NCBI RefSeq assembly: GCF_020520425.1
Contig: NC_079489.1
Span: forward strand, 88,093,810 to 88,157,809
From: Spinacia oleracea
Lineage: Eukaryota; Streptophyta; Magnoliopsida; Caryophyllales; Amaranthaceae
DNA length: 64,000 nucleotides
Direction: 5' to 3'
The notes under the pieces: model-generated
Database searches by the model: none
What the model was told of the DNA's origin: nothing
The model's input: only the letters and a program-made list of their open reading frames with translations
Part shown: positions 22,655 to 35,940 of the stretch, one piece after another
How the letters are laid out: each line of letters begins with the position of its first letter
Numbering within the stretch: the first letter of the stretch is position 1
Made by a program: the position numbers and the translations under genes

Positions 22655-22853
22655 GTAGTATTTGTGTGACCCTACAGGTTCACCCAATAATAATTTTTGG
22701 CATTAATTCCACTTGAACTGAAGCAACCTCTAGCTAGACATTTAGATCACTTGATCTCACTTAATAATTAAGTTGCTTAATTGATACTGAACCGCATTTA
22801 TTAGACTTCACATTATTAAATGCAAACTTGGTTCAAGGGCATATTTCCTTCAT
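22655..22853 (-). repeat. Diverged LTR end of the copia family, reverse orientation
   Basis: Read in reverse it follows the first ~200 bp of the B LTR, from the terminal tgaaggaaata through tgcggttcagta to the accctac-agg segment, with many substitutions and small gaps. It is clearly older than the other LTRs in the window. Confidence 0.7.
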
Positions 22854-22899
22854 GCAAAAAGAGAGTTATAAAAATTTAAAAATTCTTATCACTTGCTTT

Positions 22900-23600
22900 T
22901 GTGTTTTCCATTCACCATCACTTGGCTTGATCGCCCGAATATCATTGCGACAACTACGATATTTCACACTCTTGTAGAAGAAGGTCGTTTATTGATCCCC
23001 GAACACATCCCATTTAGACTTGGATCTCTGTCTCCAATAATACCATTGCTCCTCGGCCTTTTCTTTGATTTTTGCGCGTGCCTCCAATTCCTTCGATGAT
23101 GTTGTAGACTCACAAATATTGTTTTAGAGGGAGATTAACTCTTCCTCAAACTTGTTCCAAGTAATGCCCATTTCTTCTTTGTAATCAAGACACCAAACTC
23201 TAGTCTTGTTGACAATTAGTTGAAGTTTTCTTTGCGTTTTGAAGATGAGGGATCCCTACTTGTTCTCTTTCCATCTTTACACGATTATCTTCTCAATTCG
23301 TAGCTTATTTAAACACCAAGCTTCAATCTTGTATGGAATTTTCCTCTTGTGATATTGAGGGTTAAGCTCTAGGATTACAGGACTTTGGTCCGAGAGGAGA
23401 ATAGGAAGATTCCACGTGATAGCATTTGGAAATAAAAACCTCCAATCCGATGTTGCTTACAACCTATCTAGTCTTTCATAAACTACATGCTTTCCTTGTC
23501 TGTTATTTGACCATGCAAAATTTACATCATGAAAGGGTAAATTTGAGAGGTAGTTTGCAAGCCTCCATTTTGTGAACTTCGTAGCACCTTGCGCGCTTTG
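22900..23600 (-). pseudogene. Decayed LINE endonuclease fragment
   Basis: On the reverse strand, around 23230-23590, a frame reads WRLANYLSN, FHDVNFAWSNNR, VYERLDRL, then SDWRFLFPNA and LLSDQSPVILEL. These are the spaced motifs of the apurinic-type endonuclease domain of plant L1 LINEs (the WSN and ERLDR boxes and the catalytic SDH, here SDQ). Stops break it and no reverse transcriptase follows, so it is a fragment. Confidence 0.7.
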
Positions 23601-24770
23601 ATTTACTTTTTCACTTTTAATCGCTTTCATTTACTTGCTTTCTTTACTTGCTTTCATTTACTTACTTTCTTTATTTTCTCCTTTTATTACCTTCCTTTTC
23701 ATGCATTATTGATCATTTTTTTTTCTTGTTGTTTGGACTTAATCCCTTTTTTGTTCTTGCATATTTAACTTCTTTATTCGTGTGCACTTTGATACTCTCT
23801 TGGAATTTCTTCCATATAAATTCCCTCAAAACAACCATTCTCAAACCCCCGTCAATTAGACTTAGAAAAAATTAATTAACATTTTTCGATGTCTCCCTAG
23901 TCTTTGTGGTTCGACCCTTACTTACCACTTTACTTGGTTTAGTGGTTAGTTTAGGTACTTGTTTGATTAGGGAAAGTTAGTAACGACCTAGTTTCCTCAA
24001 CCAGGGTGCATGTTGGGCCGTATAGGCCCACAAGTCGCGGACCTCATGCCTCATGCCTAGAACAAGCTAATGAAAAATCATGTTGCTTTGGGATCGGGCA
24101 TCTCTTTCCTAAATGAGGCCCATGCACAACTTGTCTCACCTCCCACATATCATGTCGGGCCGGATCGTGCTATAATAGCGGGTTTCCTTACTAATTTTAA
24201 GATTTTTTTTGTTAATTACTTACAAAATAAGCGTGCGGACTGATGTGTCATACTCATGTCAGATTTCTAAAATGATGTTCATGCAGGGTCATGACCCATC
24301 ATCGTGCAGGTCGAATATACAACAGGCTCGTGTCGTGTCGGATCAATTTCGTGTCTGGCTCAGGCAACCCACATGCTAAACCAACCCATGCCCAATTCTA
24401 ACAGAACTCATAAACAAAAACCAATATATATCAATTATCAATTATCAATCATCAATCATCAATCATCAATCATCAATCATCAAAACCATTGTTAAAATTA
24501 TTTACTTATAAAGCCATAATTATAAATTGCAATCATTTTATTCCTTTCTCCAACCCATATCACAAGTATGTGGAGTATTATTACTCAAATTAGGGTTAAA
24601 AGTAGGTCAAATTAAAGTAGCATCATAATTAACAAGGCACTACAAACATTAAATTTCAACAAAGTACAACTTTTTCAATTTTTTTTGACATTTATGAAAT
24701 CAAATTAAAGGACTTTCTATTTAATTTAATTAAAAAATTGCACGCCCACTTTTCATTTTCACAATAAAAA
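23601..24770. other. Mixed decayed repeats and a short microsatellite
   Basis: There is a cttgctttcatttactt tandem stretch at about 23620-23680 and a ttgtggttcgacccttactta phrase near 23920, like gypsy LTR ends. GC-rich gtcgtgtcgg text lies near 24320, and a simple array of tcaatca units at 24432-24482. No gene is seen. Confidence 0.5.
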
Positions 24771-24779
24771 CTTATGTTT

Positions 24780-25488
24780 TGAGTTATTGACCATAGTACT
24801 ACTGTACAACCTTTTTCGCTGCTGTTTTGCAGACCATCTCTCTTTCTCTCTCCTCTTGTCTCTATCCATTTCTCTCTCCTCTCTTTCTTCTGCTACCAAA
24901 ATTAAAATTACCAGAAATTTGCTGCAATTTTCCATAACTGGAATATTATTCCTGTTACTTTTCGAGATAATTATATTAATCAATCTCAATTTGAAAATAA
25001 ACTAATAACAATCATCAATCGATCAATCAATCAATCAAATATTTGATTGATCCACCACCGTCATCGCTCTTCTTGCTGTCAAACAATCCGTGTCATCCTC
25101 GTGTCGCCGCCGCAACGCCCTCGAGTAGTGTGCTACTGTGCTTTTCAGGTTAATTTTCTATTTTAAAACCTAAAATTCATGTCAATTAATTTTTATAGGT
25201 TATGGAGTTCGAGTTATGACGGAGGTTTTGATGGGTGATTGGATTTTGGTGGGGGGTGTGCAAGGAGGAGAGATAAAATATTTCTAGATTGGAGCTAAGT
25301 TGATTTAAGAGTGGCACTGTGGTGGCCATCAACGGCGGTGGTTACTGGTGGCAGTGGCAAAGCATTGTGTTGATTCTCTTGTCTACTTTATAGTATCTTT
25401 CTCTAATTGTATGTATGATAGTATCTCATCAAAGTTTGACCTGGTCTAGGTTTTATACCGAGGGTTGCATTTATTAACCATTACGGTT
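24780..25488 (+). promoter_or_regulatory. Probable promoter and 5' untranslated region of PSS1
   Basis: A CT-rich stretch (ctctctttctctctcctc type, 24836-24895) typical of plant leaders lies about 600 bp before the start codon. A splice-like CAG/GTTAAT at about 25150 suggests a 5'-UTR intron. The acceptor is not clear, with candidates before 25395 and 25450. I cannot place a TATA box with confidence. Confidence 0.45.
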
Positions 25489-28400
25489 ATGGAGGCTGAT
25501 GGGTCGAGGAGGATTAATAGAAAGGGTATGGACCATGCAAATGGCGACACAATTGATTCTTGTGCTGATGATGACCTTGATCCTTGGACTGCTTGGGCCT
25601 ACCGACCTCGGACAATCACATTGTTGTTTATTGGTGCTTGTTTCCTAATGTGAGTCTATGCTTAGAGTTCCTACACATTTGTCTTTGATTCTATGTTTAG
25701 ACTTGGTCATTGTGTATGCTTGTAATTCATATATTTCTTCGTTCTTGCAATTTTTATTCTGGGGTTTAACAGTTGGGCTAGTGGAGCTCTTGATCCTGAG
25801 CGCTGCGAATCGGATGATGTTGTTACTTCTGTCAAAAGGTAGTTAGATGTTTATGCATGTAATTTCTATCATGCATTTCTTGCTTCTCCGTCGTAACTGT
25901 GTTATTGGTCTCCTTGTGCAGGGGTGTATGGGCAATGATTGCAGTGTTTCTTACTTATTGCATGTTACAAGCGCCTTCAACGTGAGTTTTCATCTTCGCT
26001 TTTTCTTTATGTTTCTGATACTTTTTGTCCACGTTCATTTATGTAACTGAAACTTTGTTTGCTGCACACATTGTTATGATAGTGTGAGGAGCTGCTTCAT
26101 GTAGTATTTAATCTTCTTGTCTGTTTTCCTTTAATTATAAAGTTTATGTAGTAGTTTCTGCTACTGACTTCTTTCTCTACCTGTGGAAATATTTTTCAGA
26201 ACACCTTCTACTATTTTGCCTGTGTCATGTGATCATGTCTATGCTTACATGCCCCCAGAAGGGAATTGTTTTGATCCAAAGGATCTTCTAGAACACACCC
26301 TCCCCTTCCGCTACAAATATTAGTAGCATTAGTAGTAATGTTGTGGATACACTCCAAATATTGGTATACATTTGAATCAAATGTTTTCTCTAGTAGTCTG
26401 CAAGACTTGACAAGTCACTTGCTTCTGTAGTTGCTAAAATACTGACCTATTGTTTGTTATGTACTTGTGCGTGTATGTTCGTGTGCTCGCGCACAGGCTG
26501 ACCATATTCTAACTTTATGCAGAGTCCTTATACGACCACATCCAGCAATTTGGCGCCTAGTTCATGGAATGGCTGTCGTTTACCTTGTTGCTCTGACATT
26601 TTTGCTTTTTCAGGTGAATGTCACTCAATCATAATATCTACCATCAATTAGCACCGCTTTCTTTATAATGAGTTGGTTTTGTGGTTTAATTATCTATTTT
26701 GCAGCTTTTTATGCTTTATTTTCCTACTTTCATATTAGTCCTATAACAATGAACTTGTGCATTCCTTATTTGGGCCAATTCATGTAATATAATCTTGATA
26801 GGGTTTGGTTCTGACTATTATTTTCTGAAGTTCATATCCATCTTGAATGGTTTTCAGTCACTATGATAATATCTACCCACATGGTCACAAAGACACACCT
26901 TTAATAAACAAATTATAAAAATCGTAAGACATTGATATTATGAATCTACACATAGAAACAAACCCAACAAGTTCCAACATGATAGTTTTGTTTTCCTTAT
27001 ATGTCAGTCAAAAAATTTGAAAAAGAAAATTTAATAAACAAATTTGGACAGAGGGGGTAATTCTTATATAGGGTGATTCTGAGGGAGACAAATGGAAAGA
27101 AAGGCAAGGGAGTCTATGTGTAATTGTAATCTGTAGATGAATGAGTAATATGGTGGAGGAAAATGCAATAACACTGATTGCCAAGTCCCTCTCAAATTTT
27201 CTTTTAGGTCCCTTGCATTGAAAGATTTAAGGGCCTCAAAACTCTTCCTTTCCCTCCCTACCTACCCCCTTCTTAACTTTCTTCTCCTTTTCGTCTGTCA
27301 ATCACATAAAAGATTACAAGTTTTCTGCTGGTCATGGAACTCATCTTAATGTTTAGTATTTTGATGAAACAATTGTTTCAGAAACGTGATGATGCTCGCC
27401 AGTTCATGAAATATCTTCATCCAGACCTTGGTGTTGGTAAGTAGGCTTTACTTCTCTTTGCTGTACTGATTCTAAACTTTTTTTGCTCACTATTGAATTG
27501 GCTAAAAATGGGTATGGGTGGTATTTTCCAGGGAATTGATTTATTCTTCAAATAGTCACTTTGACTCTTTGAGGGTATGCTTGGAATGAGGGTAATACAA
27601 TAAGGGTAATTAAAGTTAAACTAAAAAAGGTGATTGGAGGTGATGATAAGGGGATGAAGTGGGGGTAAAGAGAATAAGCTAGTGTTGGTAAGAAGAGAAG
27701 AAAAGGAAGGGGGAATAGTTACCCTCGTTATGGGATTAATTGTTATCCACCATCCCACTAACGTGATTATTGCCCTCATGTTTGGGGTAATAGGTTCCCC
27801 CTTCCTCCCTTCTGCTCACAACACTACCACATCATTCTCCTTGCAGCCGCCTTATTGTAATTTTTTCCCTTTTATTAAGGTGGTTTGACTTTTATTATCC
27901 CTATTCTATCACCCCCAATCCAAACATGCCCTGATAGTTTTAGTAAGCCAACCTAACATCGGACATATCTCAGACAAGTGATGTGGATTCAAGCCCGTTG
28001 CTCATGCCTATAAGATTCCTATTAAATACTCCCTTAAAGAACAACCTGATCACGTATGAATATGTATTTTCTGCTTGTGAAATTCTAGAGCTTTATAATA
28101 AGTTCTTGTCCGACTCTTGAAACTTGAAACCATTTTAGCATTGCAATTTAACAAAGCGCCTGCTAGTTTATCCTTTCAGCCTTCTGGTATCCTTGAATTT
28201 TCCATGTCAAAGTTTGAGTAGTAAGTTGTCATGCGCATAAACCTACAATGTCGATTTCTGATAATAAAACACAATAAAGCTATAGAAGAACTGATTCTTT
28301 TGCTTTACTGTTTGAAGTCAGTAGGTGATAGTGCAGTGTTTGATCAGCCTAAAACAGCTGTTTCATTGTTGACTCAGTTTCTGGATTGTGGGCTGAGCAT

Positions 28401-31400
28401 TATTGCTATGCATATTGTTATCAGAGGATAAGCATTATCAATCAGACGAGCCGGTTAATGTTTGAGGTCAAATGGCCTGGAAAATGTTGCAATAAGGATT
28501 TCTCTGTAATCAGCAATGTTTATTTGTCTTGCCCTGCCTCCAAGGCCAGATATTTAGCATCTTTATAGGCTAAGGCCGGTGGGGCTTTCAAGAATTACTC
28601 GGGCAGGGAAGTACAAAGAAATTGGGACAATCTGTAATTTAGTTTTCAAATGAGAGGAGAGCTTGTCCTCATTGTTTCTTCTCCTATTTTCCTACTGTTA
28701 ATGTAATCTCGTTTCCTATCAAAAAAGTTATTTAAGATCACAGAACCTCACCTAATGTAATTTATGTAGGACAAAAGGACACTACATCTTTAGGTAGCTC
28801 CTAAAATAGGATTAAATGCATGTTATATTACCTCAATTAAAAAATAAGGTGGTTTATGATGCTGATATTTGGGAAAGATGTGGATTGGTTCAGATATCAA
28901 GAGAGCTATAAGAATGAAAGCTAGCGGAAATTCATCCAATCACACCTTGTTCTGAAATGAATCTTGAGTTTATCAGCATTATGCCAACTTTCATTCAAGA
29001 TGATATATGAACAGTCTGTGACCACCAGTCATCATTAGTAAAACTCCCCTCCTACATCTTTGAAAGTAAAAAATAAAGATTAATACCTAGTATTTGTTTT
29101 ATATGTTGCAGAGTTTCTAATCATAATAGAAGTTTGATAAAGGGATCTTTACAATATGTTCAATCTGTTCCTTGAATCGAGAGTATAACAGGCATGGCTA
29201 GTCTTTGTGCTGAGGCGGAGTTCTTGCCTTTTGAATATTACTTGATTTCATTTAGAAGAGCATGTGCTTGATTTGTTTGATCGGGGTAGAGTGAACAAGA
29301 TCGTTTTGTTGGTACATGTATTCAGTAGAAGAGGTGCATGTCAAGTAACCTCATTTCGCTTTTTCAATTAAGTTTTCTAAGAATCTATGAGTGTCTATCG
29401 TTGTCGTTATTACTTAATATATGATCTATCGCCTATTTATTTAGTTCATAGGACCTGTCATCAGCTATTTCAACTTTTATTCATTGTCATGCAGGTTTGA
29501 AAAAACTTTGAGTAGCTTATGACTCATTTTTTTTTTCCTTTAGTGGGTTGGCTTGTAAGAGATTTCTATGTTGGCATTTGAAAACCTAGCTATGGCTTTA
29601 TGATCTCTGTGATCTATAGACAATTGCTGTTACAAGGGCTTAAATTTTCAGTTTGTGACTTATTTTTCACTTGGGCGCAGAACTTCCTGAAAGATCATAC
29701 GGTTCAGATTGCCGAATATATGTTCCTGAAGACCCCACCAACAGGTTTAAGAACCTTTATGTATGATATCTTATTTCACATCTATCTATTTGAAAATCTG
29801 TTTTTCTTCTTTTTCTTCTTCTACTTATCTCACTGTCATATGTTTCTTCTTAAGTCTGCACCATCATGCATTATGCCATAGATGCTTTCATTGTTTTAAT
29901 GCTTAAGTTCTTTTATAGGCAACAATATTTGACGAATTTTTCCTAGCGCATATTCTTGGATGGTGGGGCAAGGCAATCATGCTTCGAAATCAGCCCTTGC
30001 TCTGGGTATTATCTATTGGTTTTGAAATGATGGAGGTGATAATTCTGAAGCAGAACAGTATTCTTCCCCCTTTTTCTGTTTACTGTGGTGCCTTTTCCTT
30101 TTCAACTGACAAGGCAAAAGTTCATGCTCTGCTGGTATGTTATGATGTTGACTCTTGCTGTTCTTTTCAGCTAACCTTTCGTCATATGCTACCAAATTTC
30201 AACGAGTGTTGGTGGGACAGCATTATTCTGGACATTCTGCTCTGCAATTGGTTTGGTTAGTTATGGAAAAACACTCCTTTGCTCTGTTTAAGCTTGTGAG
30301 TATGTGGCTAAGGCATTCATGTGTAGGTTTATATTATTTTAATCCAATGGCTCCTGTCCGTCCAAGCTCTATTGTCAAAGAGGAGTACCAACAACAATTT
30401 GCAACAAAAAAGTATTATGTGAAAAAAAATTTAGTTCAGGGGTACCTTGAAAATTACTTAAAGTACAAGATTATCCGGTAAATATTCCGAAATGACTTAT
30501 GGCTATATTTTATACCGTTTTTCGCATGAAAAATTTTCTGAACCTTGCAAAAATTTACATGGAAGACCTCATAAAGTTCTCAACATAAATATTAGATATG
30601 TATCCGATCTAAAATTAAATCAAAAATTTTAGGACAGATTAACGTAACCATCCGAACTTCGATGGAGTAGAAACTTTGTGGAGGCTGAGTAGGGTCAACC
30701 TGAGACTTTTTCTTTACCATGACTGTTCATTTTCTGGGAAGGCTGGGCTAAGCCTGCTTATATATCTCTCTCTCTTCCCAAAATGCCAGTCCAAATTCGT
30801 GAAATTGGTGTTTGGAGGGTGGAGGCCATCCTGTCCATGGCCAGATCTAAAGTGCTTGCTTGTTAGTTGTTAAATTTATTGTACTGGCATGTGAATCCAT
30901 GCTCTCAGCAGAAGTCTTGTGATAACTTGGTTGCCTGAAACACTAGCTTACTGATGTCTTACTAAAGCCATCTGATATTTTCCACGTACTTAGCTAGGCT
31001 TCAAAAAGTTCCTAGCCTTGTAGATATTCAAATCTTGCAGAGTAGGTTTCTAGTGAAACATTAAGGTGGGAAATCTGTAGATTCCGTCCTTGTTGTCTCT
31101 GAGTCATATTACTGGACTATTGCTTCTAAAGATCTAGATGTCATGTGTCCCGCCATAAATTGCTAATGAAATAAGAAATATAAACAAATCACTTATTTGT
31201 GGTTAAACCCTTTTCAGTTTTCACCTTCTGTTTGTTTTTCAGAAAGAACCCCTAGGTGGTTTGCTGGTGCCTATATTAGTACGAATTGCTTAATTGAAAT
31301 CCATAGGCTCTTGTTCCAACCGTGCATCTGAGATTTCCTGTCTCTCTTTAATCCCTATTTGGATCTGGTAATATTCATTAGTGTAGACAAGTTGTCAAAA

Positions 31401-34264
31401 ATCTCTTCCATCCCATTTTATACGGATGTCTTAAATCTGCACATGAAGGGTATTAAGAATAAAAAAGACTTGATCAACTATCAAAATAAATACTCTCTCG
31501 ATGAAGGGCCTTCTGACAAATCTTATAAAAAAATCAGTTCAGGTATCGTTTTAATGTGGGCAATGTCAGAACGTTTTTTATTGAGGTTTTTTCTTTTCTC
31601 GTGTAATTTGGGACCGTATAATGGAACCCATCCCTTCAAATGAGAGAGAGTTGATCAAACATAATCTTGCATTTTTTATAGAGGAATTCAAGACTTCGAG
31701 TTATTTGACATCATCAAAATGAGGTGTTCTCATCCATTATTTCTTTAGTTTGTATAGAAAATATTTTTTATGAAAAGATCTTGTTAATTTTAGACATAAA
31801 CTACCGTGAAAAAATAATAAGCAGATTATGTAAATATATATGCTGACATTTATAAACTGTCCTCCTTTCTTTTTGCCTGTTGACCTATTTTCTCTCAAGT
31901 TCCGTTTTACTCTAGCTTAGAGATTCTTACCTATCTTTACAAATTGGTGTTTACTGTTATGCTCCCGATACACAAATTTTGGAGCATAAAAACTCTGGGA
32001 GGGTCAAGCTTCAATGTCTTCGAAATAGGAAGCACCTCAAAATTCTCTCAAAATGTCACTCTAATGTTGGAAAGTACTGCTTAAGACATTATAAATGATT
32101 TCTTCGTGCACAAGTTTCTGTCCTAGAAACGTCTATTGGAAGGGGGCAATCCTCACCTGTGCTGATCGAAGTCAATTAGGGGTTTTCTGTCTTTCGCCTT
32201 CGCAGATATGTGATCTCACCAGCAAACTTCATGCCTGGGTTTTCAGTTGCAGCCTTGAATGTAACTTGCAAGCCACTGCAGCAAGAGGTTCTCTCTTTAT
32301 ACTGGCTGGATCTGACATAGTACCACACTTTGCAGGCAAATTTGTCATTTTCACCTGTATTATTTTCTTGATTCTCTTCACTCCAACCCTCTCCAGTTTC
32401 TAATCTTGTTCTCTTATTATTTGGTTTGATGGATGCAATGTATGCGTCTGAGGTATTTGTGTTGTGGATATCAGGACATGTACTTAACTTGCTTGCTTTT
32501 ATCCTTTTTTGAAGACTGGCTTTAAGCTGTTTGTGTGTGTTGGAGCGTGGGAATGAAGGATTGGTAGGTCTGGATTTTCTGGGTCTTTTTATTTTTGTTT
32601 GGAAAAAGGTGATGTTCCAAATACTTCCAGTATTTAGCCTGGACGTTTTTTTCTTAATCTTTCGTAGACCTTCACATGTTTCCTTGATTTTGGAGATTTT
32701 CTGTGTTTATATTTCTTTTTCTGCACAGCATCATGGTGTAATGTCTACTAATAGTGATCCTTTTATTGAGACAAGTTGAGCAAAGCTATGAAACTGAATA
32801 GTGGACGATTTTTCTCCATCTCTTTGCGTTGTGTATAGTTGTTATAACCTGGTGATCCAATGCTTCTCTGATCTTTTTGGTGATTTCCATGCTTAATTTC
32901 ATCAGTATTTTCCTGCTGATTGCATACAGAGTACGAGTAGTTTAGCTCATTTCTTGTTCTAAATTTTTTTGCAGGTATTTGGACTGGTATGTGTACTGTG
33001 AGATATTTTGATGGGAAAACATATGACTGGGTAGGAATAAGCCGCCAGCCAAATATCATCGGCAAGGTACGTCTTAAGTTGACTTGGTGGAAGTATGACA
33101 ATTAAAGAATAGTTCCGGTGCTTATTACTTCTTTCAAAACTATCCACTGCTTCCCTTGCATTTGCTGGAAAATTGCCATGCCTCTTTCGAAATTGGCTCA
33201 ATACATATGAGACTTACACCCTGCAATTGGACTGCAATTTTTTCCCACCACTTACCCCTCCTTTCCCAACTCCATGAATACTTGATCCCTTGATCTCAGG
33301 GATCAGAGGTGAGGCCACATATGAAGCCGCTACACCACCTGCGCTTCAGGCAGGCTCGGTATATTTATAAATATTCTTTTCCGAGATTCATGTTTCCGCT
33401 ATTTGTAACATTGTCATGAAAACTCCTTTGTGATAGTATCACGATATTGGTTCAAGAACCTTGTCATGGTAACATTTGTGGTTAATGAATCGTTTTTTGA
33501 ATTTTGTAGGTTAAACGTACTTTGGGACAGTTCACACCTGCGCGATGGGATAAAGATGAGTGGCATCCGCTGCTTGGTCCTTGGCGTTTTATACAAGTTC
33601 TGTTTCTTTGCATTGTGTTTCTGACAGTGGAGTTGAATACATTTTTTCTCAAGTTTTGTCTTTGGATTCCTCCCCGCAATCCCATTATCATCTATAGGTT
33701 GATTTTATGGTGGCTAATTGCCATTCCTACTATTCGAGAATACAATTCCTATCTACAGGACAGGTATACAAATCCTTCCTTTTTGTGGCCTAGGTAAATT
33801 TCGATTAGATCCTAAAGTCTCATATTGCAAAATCCATTTTTGCATGATTAGTAGTAAAAAGCTGCCTTGTAAAGCAAGGCGTATCACATTCTCTTTTTCC
33901 TTTTTCCCTCTTACAGGAAACTCATAAAAAAGGTGGGGGCATTATGCTGGCTTGCTTTGGCTATCTGCATTGTCGAGTTACTCATCTGTATCAAATTTGG
34001 AAATGGTGTGTTCTCTAATCTATGGCTACTCAAATTAGTAGATTCAACTGTTGCCCTCTGATTAGAGAATTGATGGACCGTTTATCAGTTTTTTTCCCCC
34101 CTGAGTGATTGTTAATGTTGTCTTTTTGTCTTCCAGGATTATACCCAAATCCGATGCCTCTGTGGTTGGTAATTTTTTGGACATCATTCGGTGTAGGAAT
34201 CTTGATCTTTTTGTTGACATGGACTTGGAAATTACAAAAATATACAGAGAAGAAGAGACAATGA
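25489..34264 (+). CDS. PSS1: Phosphatidylserine synthase, base-exchange type (12 coding exons)
   Basis: Exons: 25489-25649, 25773-25838, 25922-25981, 26523-26613, 27382-27436, 29681-29760, 29919-30035, 30171-30255, 32975-33066, 33510-33763, 33917-34005, 34137-34264. All introns are GT-AG and the phases join cleanly, giving 425 residues, the same length as Arabidopsis PSS1. The protein starts with a charged tail and [14 protein letters not shown]. Conserved blocks are [56 protein letters not shown] and WIPPRNP, with about eight to ten membrane segments and a basic C-terminus (KKRQ). The family exchanges serine for the head group of a membrane phospholipid (mainly phosphatidylethanolamine) in the ER. 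No lesion is visible. Introns 5 (2.2 kb) and 8 (2.7 kb) are long. The start is the first ATG in the frame with family similarity. Confidence 0.95.
27572..27932. mobile_element. MITE in intron 5 of PSS1
   Basis: The left end reads agggtatgcttgg and the right end ccaaacatgccct, an inverted repeat of about 13 bp. Inner text rich in gggtaat on the left is mirrored by attaccc-like text further in. It is short, non-coding and inside an intron. I do not see a clean target duplication, so the superfamily (hAT-like or similar) is open. Confidence 0.55.
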
Positions 34265-34834
34265 TTAGCATCACCAGCGGAATTGTGTGATGGTTCATGT
34301 CTTTGCCATTCTAGACTTCTTAGTTGGTTTGACTGTAAATACTTCTTTTTCATCTGCAATTGTAAATGCTGCTCATTGTTTGAACGTTAGAATCACAATT
34401 TTCCTTTTTAGGGGTTATTTGTCAGGTCTTGAAGAGTCTTAGGTGGATCCCCTTCTAATCTAGGCTGTGGATATGTACCTGTTCCTTACTAATTTTGGTA
34501 ATCTTGGTAGTATTCTTTCATTCTTCAGCATTGTTGTATTTTAGAGGGAGATGATATGTGGATCTTCGCATGGAGCGGGATATCTGGCGCCACAATCTCT
34601 ATAATGTTAATGAACTAGGTAATTTTCGAGCTATGTTCGTTTTTTTTAAATTAAAATACATGGAAAAATATTAGACAATATTCTCCCTTTGTTCCTTTTT
34701 AATTGTTGTTTTAACTAACTTCCTCCATATCTTTTTAAATATCGCTTTTGAATTATCGATGTAATTTCCACGGTTCCACCTTGAAGTCGTAAAATCTGAT
34801 GACTAAAATGTTTGTCATAATTGCAAAGTAATTA
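34265..34834 (+). other. 3' untranslated region of PSS1 and spacer
   Basis: AT-rich sequence follows the TGA stop. The transcript probably ends within the next ~350 bp, but I cannot fix a poly(A) site. Near 34680 the text ctccctttgttcctttttaa resembles the end of a Stowaway MITE, but no partner end is clear. Confidence 0.5.
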
Positions 34835-35288
34835 GGAAAATTTGTCAAATACAACCTAATAAAGTTCTCTATTAGCCAATTACAACCTCAAATTTCTAAT
34901 TTTGCCAATTACAACCTTAAACTTATATATCAATTTTATATTGCAACCCAAAATTATTTTTCGCTAAAAATCACCGGAAGATGATGTCATAATGTTATTA
35001 AAAGTAATAATTACATAATGTCTATGAAAAAATTAAATCGATAAATAAGAATTAAACCAAATAAAATAATCGAATTTTTTTTTTTTTTTTTTTATAGATA
35101 TTATGTACTTCGTAATTTTTTTTAATAACGTTATGACATCGTCTTCTGGTGATTTTTATCGAAAAATGGTTTCGGGTTGTAATTTAAAATAGATGTACAA
35201 GTTTAAGGTTATAATTGGCAAAATTAGAAATTTGAGGTTGTAATTGGCAAATAGAGAACTTTATTAGGTTGTATTTGACAAATTTGCC
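34835..35288. mobile_element. Fold-back MITE with 9-bp target duplication (Mutator-like)
   Basis: The element is a near-complete hairpin of 454 bp. The ends GGAAAATTTGTCAAATACAA and its mirror continue as inverted arms of about 200 bp round a T-rich centre near 35080. Both sides carry the perfect 9-bp duplication aagtaatta (34826-34834 and 35289-35297). A 9-bp duplication with long inverted repeats is the signature of Mutator-like elements. There is no coding sequence. Confidence 0.85.
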
Positions 35289-35297
35289 AAGTAATTA

Positions 35298-35940
35298 ATA
35301 TAATTATTTGATAGATTGAACTGCTAGCCTTCTTTAAATTAAGTTCTTGTAACATGAATGTATGAATAGTAGGGTTGTGCAAAAGAACCTAAAATGGAAA
35401 CTGAACTCGAAATCGAAAAAACCCAAATCTAAAAGACGGTAACCAACAAAACTTTAAAAATATACGAAGTAGAAGTTAAAAATCAGATGAGAATATGAAG
35501 TACCACCCTCGGAAGTAAAATAAAAAACTGGAATTTTAAATACTTGGCGAACTAAATATAAGGTCTATATTTAATCTGCAACAAAAAAACATAAAGTCAA
35601 GATGTTGGAGCGGTTAGGGAGGAAATCTAGTTATGATATTTGGCCCCTTTGGTTAGGGAGGAAATCCGAATTTAATTATTTAATTATTTAATTAATTATT
35701 TCGGAAAATCATGATGTATTCAAATAACTTAATTAATTATTCGGTTATTTAGTTTTAATTTCGATTTTAATTTTAATACTTTCTTTTAAATTTAAAGTTA
35801 TTTATTAAATTAATTTCGAAATTATTAATTATTTCTAAGTGAGAAAGGTAGATTAAGAAGCGCATTTAAGTTATGTATGCATCTAATTAAGTGTTATGTG
35901 TTAACTATTGTTATGTGATTATGTATTTAAAGTTTGATCA
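35298..35940. other. AT-rich spacer without a recognised feature
   Basis: Runs of aattatttaatt occur, but no gene, RNA or bounded repeat could be supported. Confidence 0.5.

Noticed and set aside
23915..23945. tRNA-like TΨC phrase (ggttcgacccttac)
   Set aside because: No matching anticodon arm or acceptor stem nearby; fits a retrotransposon end better.
24432..24482. Regular short repeats that could suggest a CRISPR-like array
   Set aside because: Simple tcaatca microsatellite without spacers, in a plant genome.
29600..32779. Many short frames of 65-110 codons in PSS1 introns
   Set aside because: AT-rich intron text, partly overlapping true exons in the right or wrong frame; only exon parts match the family.
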